A stretch of DNA of 64,000 nt from Ignavibacteria bacterium (GTDB taxonomy: Bacteria > Bacteroidota > Ignavibacteria > Tepidaquicellales > OLB5). A model generated the notes under the pieces. That model worked only from the letters and a program-made list of their open reading frames with translations. It was not told the origin of the DNA and ran no database searches. Shown here piece by piece: positions 18,105 to 26,195 of the stretch (position 1 is the stretch's first letter; the number at the start of each line of letters is the position of its first letter). The stretch is taken from positions 817,970 to 881,969 of the forward strand of contig JAFLBX010000001.1 of assembly GCA_017303675.1 (NCBI GenBank), read 5' to 3'. Made by a program: the position numbers and the translations under genes.

Positions 18105-19259
18105 ATGAAATTATTAATGATGAAAGCTTCGACTGAACATAAAACATCTCTGAAGGAAATCGCACTGTTATTTCTGAAACTGGGAATAACAGGCTTTGGC
18201 GGGCCCGCCGCGCATATTTCTATGATGAGGCATGAAGTTGTATTGAAAAAAAAATGGCTAACCGAAGAGCATTTTCTCGATCTCGTAGGCGCGACGAACC
18301 TCATACCCGGACCCAACAGCACAGAAATGGCAATTCATATCGGAAGGGAAAAAGCCGGCTGGAAAGGGCTTCTGACCGCTGGTGTCTGCTTTATAATGCC
18401 TGCTGTGATAATAACAGGAATTATTGCATGGTTCTACAGTCAGTACGGAGCATTACCCGAAGTGCAGGATTTTTTATTCGGCATTAAGCCTGCTATAATT
18501 GCAATAATCATTGTAAATATTTATCCACTCGCCTTAAAGGCAGGTAAATCAGTTGTACTGGTTCTGCTTGGAGTGATAGCCGCAGTATTGAGCCTTCTTG
18601 GCTTCAATGAAATTATGATAGTGTTTGGTGCAGGTATTGTTTCTTTGTTGATTTCTTTTTTAAAGAAAGGAACAAAAGGAAACAGGCTTAATTCAATTAT
18701 CCCGATATTTGCAGCGGGTTTCCTGCTGCAGGGCGCGCCGGGAAATTTTTCTTTGTTCTTAATATTTCTTAAAGTGGGTTCAATTCTGTACGGCAGCGGT
18801 TATGTGCTGTTCGCATTTCTGGAAAGCGAACTTGTAGCTGCGGGTATTTTAACTCAGCAGCAGCTGGTTGATGCAATTGCCGTAGGGCAATTCACCCCGG
18901 GGCCGGTATTTTCCGCCGTAACTTTTATTGGCTGGCAAATTAACGGTATTGAAGGAGGGCTTGTTTCAACGCTTGGAATATTCATTCCATCATTTTTGTT
19001 TGTAGCATTTCTTAACCCGCTGGTTAAAAAAATGCGCACATCAAAGGCTTTTTCTGCAATACTTGACGGAGTTAATATAGCTTCGGTTGCATTGATAGCA
19101 TCAGTGTGTTTCATGTTTGGCAGAGAGGCATTTGCAGATTGGCGCGCAATACTGATAGCTATTGTATGTCTTATAATATGTTTCAGGTTTAAAAATCTTA
19201 ATACTGCCTGGATAGTACTTGGCGGCTCACTTGCGGGATATATCCTTCTTTTACTTTGA
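18105..19259 (+). CDS. chrA: Chromate transporter ChrA (CHR family)
   Basis: The 384-residue protein is a full-length two-domain CHR transporter. The N-half has LFLKLGITGFGGPAAHISMM (residues 22-41) and GATNLIPGPNSTEMAIHIG (about 62-80). The C-half repeats the signature as FLKVGSILYGSGYVLFAFLESE and DAIAVGQFTPGPVFSAVTFIGW. About ten to twelve spans are expected. The family effluxes chromate, sometimes sulfate. Its 3' end overlaps the convergent gene at 19198-20313 by 62 bp. Substrate is assigned by family only. Confidence 0.93.
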   Translation: MKLLMMKASTEHKTSLKEIALLFLKLGITGFGGPAAHISMMRHEVVLKKKWLTEEHFLDLVGATNLIPGPNSTEMAIHIGREKAGWKGLLTAGVCFIMPAVIITGIIAWFYSQYGALPEVQDFLFGIKPAIIAIIIVNIYPLALKAGKSVVLVLLGVIAAVLSLLGFNEIMIVFGAGIVSLLISFLKKGTKGNRLNSIIPIFAAGFLLQGAPGNFSLFLIFLKVGSILYGSGYVLFAFLESELVAAGILTQQQLVDAIAVGQFTPGPVFSAVTFIGWQINGIEGGLVSTLGIFIPSFLFVAFLNPLVKKMRTSKAFSAILDGVNIASVALIASVCFMFGREAFADWRAILIAIVCLIICFRFKNLNTAWIVLGGSLAGYILLLL

Positions 19260-20313
19260 TCTTTCTTTTAGCCAGCCTTGCCAGTACAGCCATATTTACA
19301 AAAAAGCCAATAATAGCAACTCCGTTTATCATTCCCGCCCAGTGTTTATAAGCTGCGGATTCCGGTATAAAAGTAAAAACTCTGAATACCAGCGAAAGAT
19401 TTAAAAGCGCATACCATATATAAAGAGTTTTACCGAACGGACTGAAGTTCAGCTTAAGCACGGCGGGCAAAATAACAGGCGCATGTGCAAATATCATCAT
19501 AAACACAAAGCCAAGAAAGAAAGCATGTAAAGAAGCATCATAAAATGAACCGATGTATGCGCCGAGAGCGAAAAATATCCCGGTAAAAAATAACCATAAA
19601 TAGCCGGTAATAAGCAGCAGCCCTGAATAGAAGCTCTGCCCCGGTTTTTTTAGCGAGTGTTTTGCCATATCAAACCTGAAGAGCCATAATGCAGCTCCGG
19701 CTAAAGAAAAAGCAGAAATAATGCTTCCGGCTGATGAATGGAACGGAAGAAAAATACTGACCACGAATAAAACTATAAGAGCTGTTAATACTGCCTGCTT
19801 TTTAGAAGCATTTTTCAGCAAAACAAAACGCGAAAGCTCCAGTCTTTCACCGGTAATTGTAAGGAATAAAAACGCTATCCACCACATAACCACAGAAGGG
19901 TAAAATGAGGTATTAAATAAAACAGCGCTTCCTGTTAAATAACACAAAGCACCTGCCATCATGATCAAATTTTGTATTCCTTTATATTTTACATACACAA
20001 GGTAATATATGCCTGTTAATCCAGCTCCGCCAAGTATCAGAAAAAAATATGCCGCCTGAGGCATTGAAAGCAGAAAAAATATAATGCTGATTGAATTTAT
20101 CGCAGGAACAAGTAACGCAATTTTATTTGGATAGCTTACGCTTCGCTCTATACAAATAAGGGTGCCTAAAAACGACCCAACCATTAAAGCGCCATGCTCA
20201 CCAGAAGGAAGCGAAACCGGCAGGTTCCATCCTATACGGAACCAGCCTGAAAATATTCCAGTAAGCAGGCTTAAAAGGACAAGGGGAAGTATGAAGATAT
20301 GTTTATTTTTCAT
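19198..20313 (-). CDS. Polytopic membrane protein, NnrS-like
   Basis: A 371-residue protein with about eleven hydrophobic segments and few loops. Histidines lie at membrane edges, in GEHGALMVGSFLGTLICIERSV (about residues 38-60) and SLHAFFLGFVFMMIFAHAPVILPAVL (about 262-290). This arrangement resembles NnrS-type and other haem-copper-related proteins involved in nitric oxide or microaerobic physiology, but similarity is only by pattern. Its promoter region contains an FNR/CRP-type palindrome (20364-20377), which fits such a role. The last 20 codons overlap the convergent chrA gene. Confidence 0.55.
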   Translation of the reverse strand: MKNKHIFILPLVLLSLLTGIFSGWFRIGWNLPVSLPSGEHGALMVGSFLGTLICIERSVSYPNKIALLVPAINSISIIFFLLSMPQAAYFFLILGGAGLTGIYYLVYVKYKGIQNLIMMAGALCYLTGSAVLFNTSFYPSVVMWWIAFLFLTITGERLELSRFVLLKNASKKQAVLTALIVLFVVSIFLPFHSSAGSIISAFSLAGAALWLFRFDMAKHSLKKPGQSFYSGLLLITGYLWLFFTGIFFALGAYIGSFYDASLHAFFLGFVFMMIFAHAPVILPAVLKLNFSPFGKTLYIWYALLNLSLVFRVFTFIPESAAYKHWAGMINGVAIIGFFVNMAVLARLAKRKIKVKEGYIPQVSRQVLSRQY

Positions 20314-20363
20314 CTTATTTTCATTTATCTGTTCAAATTTACACTGATATTATTTCAGTTCAT

Positions 20364-20377
20364 TTGACTTATATCAA
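20364..20377. promoter_or_regulatory. FNR/CRP-type operator
   Basis: TTGACTTATATCAA matches the FNR/DNR palindrome TTGAT-N4-ATCAA with one change. It is located 51 nt before the start of the minus-strand NnrS-like gene and 118 nt before the doxX-like gene, and could control either. No FNR-like regulator is encoded in the window. Confidence 0.5.
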
Positions 20378-20494
20378 TTGAAAAAAAAGCGAAATTCAGG
20401 GATCCGGAGATATAAATCATATGCCCGGGTATCAAATGTCATTTTCCCGGCGGGCAGTAAACGTTATTTTTGATATGAAAGGAGGGCTGATAAA

Positions 20495-20929
20495 ATGTAC
20501 CTTCTTCATAAAATAGATGTATGGTCAGAAAAACATCACCCGCTCTGGCTGGATTTCTTCCGCGTACTGCTTGGTACTATCCTGGTATGGCAGGCAATTT
20601 ATTTTATTATTAACAAAGCCGCAATTGTACAGATAGTTGATCAGTATGGTTTTGGATTCTATACAATGACAGCGGCACATGCTGTAATTGGAATTCATCT
20701 TGCAGGAGGACTACTGATATTTTTTGGATTATTAACCCGGTTTGCAGCGGCAATACAATTACCTGTTTTACTGTGCAATATAATTTTTATTGTATTACCC
20801 AACGGGTTTATGTCATTAAGATCTGAAGCAGAGCTGACAATTGCTGTTACGGCATTAGTGCTCCTTTTTCTGTTTGAAGGTTCAGGCCATTATTCTGTTG
20901 ATTCCTATCTTAAGAGGCATGTAGATTAG
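20495..20929 (+). CDS. DoxX-like membrane protein
   Basis: A 144-residue four-span protein. The N-terminal segment WLDFFRVLLGTILVWQAIYFI (about residues 18-38) and the HAVIGIHLAGGLLIFFGLLTRFAAAIQLPVL block (62-92) match the DoxX/DoxD superfamily. A GGAGGG ribosome binding site lies about 10 nt upstream. DoxX proteins are membrane partners of oxidoreductases, with no single defined reaction. It shares a 181-nt divergent spacer with the NnrS-like gene, including the FNR-type box. Confidence 0.75.
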   Translation: MYLLHKIDVWSEKHHPLWLDFFRVLLGTILVWQAIYFIINKAAIVQIVDQYGFGFYTMTAAHAVIGIHLAGGLLIFFGLLTRFAAAIQLPVLLCNIIFIVLPNGFMSLRSEAELTIAVTALVLLFLFEGSGHYSVDSYLKRHVD

Positions 20930-21117
20930 CCTGAATATTGTCTTAAGTATTTTTATACCCGGTACTGTATTAACATGTGCCGTCAGGAATTATATTTCCC
21001 ATGCCTCTGTTAATTCTTATACTATATTTCCAATTTAATTATAGAATTGAAACACATTCCTTAAATTGTTAAACTTGCTTTAATTGATCTAACTTCTCAA
21101 AAATATATAATACTGAT

Positions 21118-21999
21118 ATGATAAAACACTCTTTATATTCCGCTGTGATAATGCTTCTTTTGCTGCAAAATATATATGCACAATGTTCTGATGCGGGCGT
21201 ATGTACTATTGGCAGGCACCAGGTGAATGAAACTGTATTAAAAAGCAATCACATATATTTTGGCTTTAATTACGGAACAAGCGGCAAAGACCCTGATATT
21301 AACGGAAACACAAACGATATCAGCTACGGCTCAGTTAAACTGGAAGCAGATCTTGATCTCAAAAAAGGATTCAGGGTAAATATTTCGATGCCGTATTCTT
21401 TTATAAACGGACCCCTTGGTGAAAATAACGGCCAGGGAGATCTTGAAGCAGTATTTTCAAAAACATTCAGCATAAAGAAAAAACACCTGTTAACTTTTTT
21501 TCTCGGAGGAAAATTCGCAACAGGCAAGGTGAACTCAAATGACTCGCTTCCGCAAAGATATATGCCCGGACTCGGAACCAATGATCTTATAGCCGGGGCT
21601 GTATATACAGGGGTGAATTATTTCTTCGGGATAGGTTACCAGAAGCCTTTTGGCAGAAGCGCAAATTACATTACACGTTTAAAAAGAGGTGATGATGTTT
21701 TTTTCCGCGCGGGATTTTTTGAAGAGTTCAGTAAAGTAAGTATAAAAGCTGAAGTATTAACAATTTTAAGGTTACAAAAATCGAGCGTACTTGGTTCAAT
21801 TGCCGGAGAAGAATCTTTTGTGGAAGTTCAAAACAGCAACGAAGCGCAGGTAAACCTGCTGGGTACAGCAAGCTACAAAGCATCAGATGTAGTTACAATC
21901 ACACTTCAGGCGGCACTGCCGTTTTTAAAACGTGATTACAATTTTGACGGGCTGAAGCGCAAATTTTCTGTGGGCGCAATGGTTTCGTATAATTTTTGA
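21118..21999 (+). CDS. Outer-membrane beta-barrel protein
   Basis: The 293-residue protein has a signal peptide (residues 1-21, ending IYAQ) and a short Cys-containing N-terminus CSDAGVCTIG. About twelve alternating amphipathic strands follow (e.g. HIYFGFNYGTS, FRVNISMPYSFI, LTFFLGGKFATG), ending in FSVGAMVSYNF with a terminal Phe, the usual barrel-assembly signal. Such CSDAGVCT barrels are commonly annotated as transporter or phenol-degradation MetA-like; the substrate is unknown. It stands between doxX and a DUF1287 lipoprotein gene that follows after 18 nt. Confidence 0.78.
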   Translation: MIKHSLYSAVIMLLLLQNIYAQCSDAGVCTIGRHQVNETVLKSNHIYFGFNYGTSGKDPDINGNTNDISYGSVKLEADLDLKKGFRVNISMPYSFINGPLGENNGQGDLEAVFSKTFSIKKKHLLTFFLGGKFATGKVNSNDSLPQRYMPGLGTNDLIAGAVYTGVNYFFGIGYQKPFGRSANYITRLKRGDDVFFRAGFFEEFSKVSIKAEVLTILRLQKSSVLGSIAGEESFVEVQNSNEAQVNLLGTASYKASDVVTITLQAALPFLKRDYNFDGLKRKFSVGAMVSYNF

Positions 22000-22017
22000 A
22001 TATGTAAAGATCATTAA

Positions 22018-22743
22018 ATGAAATTGAAATATATATTTAATATGATACTGAAAGCCATAACATTCTTAACTGTAGTTTTATTCATTTTTTCCTGCTCAAA
22101 GCAGGAAGTAAAATCAGATAACACAAACAAAACAATAAATAAAACTGACTCCACCCTTTCCAATAAATCTACATTAACAGAAAACCAGAAGAAAGTCCTT
22201 GATGGCGCAAAGAAGTGCCTGGAGGCGAAGTTCAGCTATGATATGACAATGGGTTATTATGTATGCACGTACAAGGATGGTGAGAACACGGGCTCCAGGG
22301 TTTTCCCCGGGGGTGATGTTGCACCTGATATGGGAGTATGCACCGATGTAATAGTCCGCGCACTCCGCTGGGGCGGGGTTTGTGACCTGCAGGAAGAAAT
22401 TTATAATGACCTGAAGGCAAACTGGAGCGATTACCCGATGTCGAGATGGTCAGCCAAAAAACCCGACCCGAATATCGATCAGCGAAGGGTACCTGTTCAA
22501 ATGGTTTGGTTTGGTAAATACTGGCAGGAAATAAACGCTGAAAAAGAAAGTGATTTTCAGCCAGGTGATGTTGTTGCCTGGGATATGAATGGCGATGGTT
22601 GGGGTGATCATATAGGGATTGTATCAGATAAATCAGTGAACGGTGTTCCTTATCTCATACATAACTTTCCAGACCCGGGCTATGTTGCCGAAGAAGATGT
22701 TCTGCATGAATGGAATATTCTTGCTGTTTACAGGGTTAAATAA
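22018..22743 (+). CDS. DUF1287 lipoprotein (NlpC/P60-like putative amidase)
   Basis: A 241-residue protein with a lipobox (LFIFSCSKQ, Cys about residue 27) and a Ser/Thr/Asn-rich linker. The DUF1287 core follows: GGDVAPDMGVCTDVIVRALRWGGV near residues 98-121, KKPDPNIDQRRVPVQMVWF near 150-168, then PGDVVAWDMNGDGWGDHIGIVSDK and HNFPDPG. The Cys of GVCTD and the His of DHIGIV would be the catalytic pair of a papain-like/NlpC-type fold acting on peptidoglycan in the periplasm. It may be cotranscribed with the preceding barrel gene. Catalytic assignment is by family resemblance. Confidence 0.85.
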   Translation: MKLKYIFNMILKAITFLTVVLFIFSCSKQEVKSDNTNKTINKTDSTLSNKSTLTENQKKVLDGAKKCLEAKFSYDMTMGYYVCTYKDGENTGSRVFPGGDVAPDMGVCTDVIVRALRWGGVCDLQEEIYNDLKANWSDYPMSRWSAKKPDPNIDQRRVPVQMVWFGKYWQEINAEKESDFQPGDVVAWDMNGDGWGDHIGIVSDKSVNGVPYLIHNFPDPGYVAEEDVLHEWNILAVYRVK

Positions 22744-22829
22744 AAAAAATTTTAGCGGGTTTCAGTTTTTCAATTGGAATTAAATTTCACTCTTTTCTTA
22801 ATTATATTTGTTTATATAAAACTTTACAT

Positions 22830-24056
22830 ATGATTAAGATTCTTACATTCATTTCTATCATTTTTATCATTACATCTTCATTAATTTCCGCTGAAGGCTG
22901 GAAAAGGCAATACTCAAATGCTACTGAGCGCCTGGAGGACGTTTTTTTTCTGAATAATAATACCGGATGGATCTCGGGCGCAGACGGTACATTTATGAAA
23001 ACAGAAAACGCAGGATTAATATGGAAAAGCAGTAATTTTTCATCGCTGCATTTTATTGGCTCAATATATTTCATAAATGAAAACACAGGCTGGGTTTCAG
23101 GCAGGTATGATTATATAAGCATTTCCTATAAAACCACTGACGGTGGCATAAACTGGAACGTACAATTGTTTGATTTAACCGCCTTTTATTCTGCCGGACT
23201 TCGTTTTTTTAATGAAAACACCGGCTGGCTTATAAACTGCGGAAACACTGACGGATGGAGAATTTTGAAAACCACAAACGGGGGGGATATATGGATGAAT
23301 ACATATGTAGGGCATTATGTCTCGTCGATATATTTTTTGAATGAACAAACTGCTTGGGCAACAGGCTGTAATTCCAATGCAACACAGGGCGCTATATTAA
23401 AAACCACAAATGGCGGAGTTAACTGGATTGATACATTTATTCCGGAAACCGTTCAGCTTCAGTCAGTTTATTTTGCAAATGAAAACACCGGCTGGGCAGT
23501 TGGAATAGACGGCGCGGTGTTAAAAAGTACAAACGGTGGCAGTGGCTGGATCGAGCAGAATAGGACCAGGTCTTTAACATCAGTTAAGTTTATTAATGAT
23601 AAAACAGGGTGGATTTCGGGATTTGCAGGTATCTTAAAAACCACAAACGGAGGTGATGACTGGGGTTACCAGAATGTTAACCAGCTGATATGGGGAACAT
23701 GTTTTGTTAACGGTAATACCGGATGGGCTGTGGGAACTGAAGGATTAATTTACAAAACTACTGATGGCGGCGGTGATTTTGAGGTTATACCTAAGAAATT
23801 TGAACTGTTTCAAAATTACCCTAACCCGTTTAATCCAAAAACAACAATAAAGTTCAGCATGCCCGAAAGAGGGAGTGTTAAGTTAAATGTATATGATTTA
23901 AGCGGTAAACTTGTTGCAAAACTGGTTGATAATGTTTATGAGAAAGGCAATCACAAAATAGTTTTTAATGCAGAAGGGTTAGCATCAGGTGTATATTTCT
24001 ATAAAATAGTAACGGATAAGAATGTTGTTACAAAGAAGATGGTTTTAGTTAAATAA
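22830..24056 (+). CDS. Secreted Ycf48/BNR-type beta-propeller with T9SS sorting domain
   Basis: The 408-residue protein has a signal peptide (about residues 1-21) and seven blades. Each blade is marked by an NTGW(I/V/A)xG-type turn (NNTGWISGADG, ENTGWVSGRYD, ENTGWAVGIDG, GNTGWAVGTEG) and a following KTTNGGxxW strand, as in the Ycf48/Hcf136 family. The sorting module starts at about residue 330 with NYPNPFNPKT and ends KKMVLVK. It is expected on the cell surface. Its stop lies 5 nt from that of the convergent SPYFN-family gene, with no terminator between them. Ligand unknown. Confidence 0.87.
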   Translation: MIKILTFISIIFIITSSLISAEGWKRQYSNATERLEDVFFLNNNTGWISGADGTFMKTENAGLIWKSSNFSSLHFIGSIYFINENTGWVSGRYDYISISYKTTDGGINWNVQLFDLTAFYSAGLRFFNENTGWLINCGNTDGWRILKTTNGGDIWMNTYVGHYVSSIYFLNEQTAWATGCNSNATQGAILKTTNGGVNWIDTFIPETVQLQSVYFANENTGWAVGIDGAVLKSTNGGSGWIEQNRTRSLTSVKFINDKTGWISGFAGILKTTNGGDDWGYQNVNQLIWGTCFVNGNTGWAVGTEGLIYKTTDGGGDFEVIPKKFELFQNYPNPFNPKTTIKFSMPERGSVKLNVYDLSGKLVAKLVDNVYEKGNHKIVFNAEGLASGVYFYKIVTDKNVVTKKMVLVK

Positions 24057-24061
24057 ATTCT

Positions 24062-25495
24062 TTACACCATCCTTTCCAAAAGCCATTTTTTATGAACAAT
24101 GTTTTTTACCTGCTTTAGGCTGTTTTTAATTTCATCAGCAGATCTTTTGCCTGAATTTAACTTAGCCAGCTTATTGTAATAATGCAGGAAATTCCTGTAC
24201 TGCTCATTGTACACAGGGTTCATAAGGTTTTCCTTTTGTAAAAAATGGCGGAATGAATCAGCTGCCGCCAGCGCCTGCTCAATAAGCCCGGCATCATAAT
24301 ATACCCTAAGCTGCAGCGCTTTCAGGTTCAGCTTATATGATACAACTTTTACATTCCTTATCATTGCCAGGTGTTTCAGCGCTTCATCAAACTCACCCCT
24401 TTTGCATTTTAATTCCGCTGCTGAAAAATTGATCCAAAAGTTCTGCTCTTCAGGTTCAAGCTTTGGACCGTATTCATTTATGAATTTTTCAGCATCATCA
24501 ATTCTGCCGAACTCAATAAAAGTGCTGAACAGATTATTGTACCTGTTGGTATCGAAGTAATCATCCTTATCAAATGAAGTAATCCCGTTTTTTAGTCCGA
24601 ACAAAAGTATCTCCAGCTTTTCATCAAGAAATTTTTGATCCTCTGTTAAAAAATAGTTTTTATGACAGAAATTTATGATAATGGAAATAATATTATAACA
24701 ATCTTTATGTCCAAGCTCCTTAAAAGAAGAATAAAACGCATTCTTCAGCCTGTAAAGGTCATCGATGTTATTGTTTTTCAGCAGAAGTACCCTGAGGTAA
24801 GCCAGGTTTAGTGTGGGATATTCCAGGTATTCCGGGTTTTTCTGAAGAAATAAAATGATCTCATCCAGGAATATCAGCTTTGGAGTGTAATTGATTATCT
24901 GGCTCTGGTTTAAATGGTAAAAATGGTCAGCAAGCATTCTAAGCAAAAAATAATAAGTAAGGAATTTCTGTTCATCATACAGATGTTCAGAAGGCATTTT
25001 ATCCTTGCTTGCAGTAAAGCTTGTGCTGTAAATATATTTCCTGTAAAATGCCATATGGTATTTTTCAAGGTAGTCATCAGGACCTTCCGGTATAATGTTA
25101 TCAGCTTCCTTTAGGCCTTCCCTTAGTACTCTTTCTGCCAGCTTTGTGTTGCCCGGATTATTCATAAGCTGATCGAGCAGGAATTTCTTTTTCAGCAGCT
25201 TTTCTTTCTGAAATCCTTTTAATGATAAATATTCCTCAGCAAGATCCTGCAGGTTAGACATCAACACCCTGAAGAAACCATCGCTGTATTTTGTTTTGCC
25301 AAACAGCTTTTTGTGAACAAACTGTTTTTCAAGCTTTTCATCAATGAACTCAGGATGTTGTTTCCTTATGTATTCGAACAAAGAAATAATGGCCTTGTTT
25401 GAATTAAAGTAAGGAGATTTTACAAAATTGTTAAACTCCTTAAGCTGCTGTTTATCGAAATTTTTCAGTAATAAAATGAGGCTGCTGTTTTTCAT
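24062..25495 (-). CDS. SPYFN-family helical-repeat protein 3
   Basis: This 477-residue protein carries LLKNFDKQQLKEFNNFVKSPYFNSNKA at residues 9-35, LFGKTKYSDGFFRVLMSNLQDLAEEYL at about 65-92, the hairpin KFINEYGPKLEPEEQNFWINFSAAELK ... FDEALKHLAMIR at about 325-370, and a final KKWLLERMV. It is the most consensus-like family member in the window. No signal peptide or spans. It is divergent from the operon 25764-27986 (fibronectin-III-like small protein plus T9SS cargo) across a 268-nt spacer. A TAGATTTG element (minus strand, 25567-25560) may be its own -7 box, but no -33 match is at the right distance. Confidence 0.75.
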   Translation of the reverse strand: MKNSSLILLLKNFDKQQLKEFNNFVKSPYFNSNKAIISLFEYIRKQHPEFIDEKLEKQFVHKKLFGKTKYSDGFFRVLMSNLQDLAEEYLSLKGFQKEKLLKKKFLLDQLMNNPGNTKLAERVLREGLKEADNIIPEGPDDYLEKYHMAFYRKYIYSTSFTASKDKMPSEHLYDEQKFLTYYFLLRMLADHFYHLNQSQIINYTPKLIFLDEIILFLQKNPEYLEYPTLNLAYLRVLLLKNNNIDDLYRLKNAFYSSFKELGHKDCYNIISIIINFCHKNYFLTEDQKFLDEKLEILLFGLKNGITSFDKDDYFDTNRYNNLFSTFIEFGRIDDAEKFINEYGPKLEPEEQNFWINFSAAELKCKRGEFDEALKHLAMIRNVKVVSYKLNLKALQLRVYYDAGLIEQALAAADSFRHFLQKENLMNPVYNEQYRNFLHYYNKLAKLNSGKRSADEIKNSLKQVKNIVHKKWLLERMV

Positions 25496-25702
25496 AACAT
25501 TATTTAAAACAATATACTTACAGTAAAACTAACCGGAATCTTTATGCAGAAATTTTAAACAAATCTAAATTTTATTCCGATACAGAAATTTACTAACAAT
25601 CCAAAAAATAAAAACAACGTAATATAATCAAAAAACAGATTTAATCAACAGTATTTTTCATTTTAACTTGTGAAACCCGGAAACAAATTTTAAAAACATT
25701 AG

Positions 25703-25733
25703 TTGAACCGCATCACCTGCGGATGTAATTTTG
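25703..25733 (+). promoter_or_regulatory. Promoter of cassette 3 with internal palindrome
   Basis: TTG at 25703-25705, 20 nt, then a perfect TAATTTTG at 25726-25733. Between them lies CCGCATCACCTGCGG (25708-25722), a 5-bp inverted repeat that could be an operator. ATGTAATTTTGAACAATTA (25723-25741) matches the cassette-4 promoter at 31597-31615 in 18 of 19 positions. Confidence 0.65.
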
Positions 25734-25763
25734 AACAATTAATTTTTTTGCTGATCAAAAAAA

Positions 25764-26087
25764 ATGAAAAGTATGGTGATTGATAATATTTATGTTGCTA
25801 AAGGTGATGAGGCGGGTGAATTGAACTTAAGCTGGGATTCCCTGAAGGAAGCGGAGCTTTACGTGATACAGTACAGGGATATTAAATATCCAAGGACCAA
25901 AAAAATTAATACAGATAAAAAAAGCGGTGCAAAGCTGAAAAGTTTATGGAAAGTAGCTGATATAACCAACGAACCCAAATATACTATTAAAGGCCTGAAA
26001 AGCAAAAGGAAGTATTCGTTCAGGGTTGCAGCAGTAAATTCCACCAGGCAAGGTCCCTGGAGCGTTACAGCAGTTAAAGAAATTTGA
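25764..26087 (+). CDS. Small fibronectin type III domain protein
   Basis: A 107-residue protein consisting of one fibronectin type III domain: LNLSWDSLKEAELYVIQYRD near residues 19-38, a Lys-rich loop (40-58), then WKVADITNEPKYTIKGLKSKRKYSFRVAAVNSTRQGPWS (63-101). It has no signal peptide, which is unusual because such domains are normally in exported proteins; export by association or a cytoplasmic role are both possible. It is the first gene after the cassette-3 promoter and is followed after 108 nt by a T9SS cargo gene. Confidence 0.72.
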   Translation: MKSMVIDNIYVAKGDEAGELNLSWDSLKEAELYVIQYRDIKYPRTKKINTDKKSGAKLKSLWKVADITNEPKYTIKGLKSKRKYSFRVAAVNSTRQGPWSVTAVKEI

Positions 26088-26195
26088 AATTAAATATAAT
26101 ATAAAATTTATGATAAGTCCAAGAGATGCAATGAACGGATAGTTCAGTTAATAAAAAGTATTTGGGGGAATTTAAAAATAAAAGGAGAGACCAAA

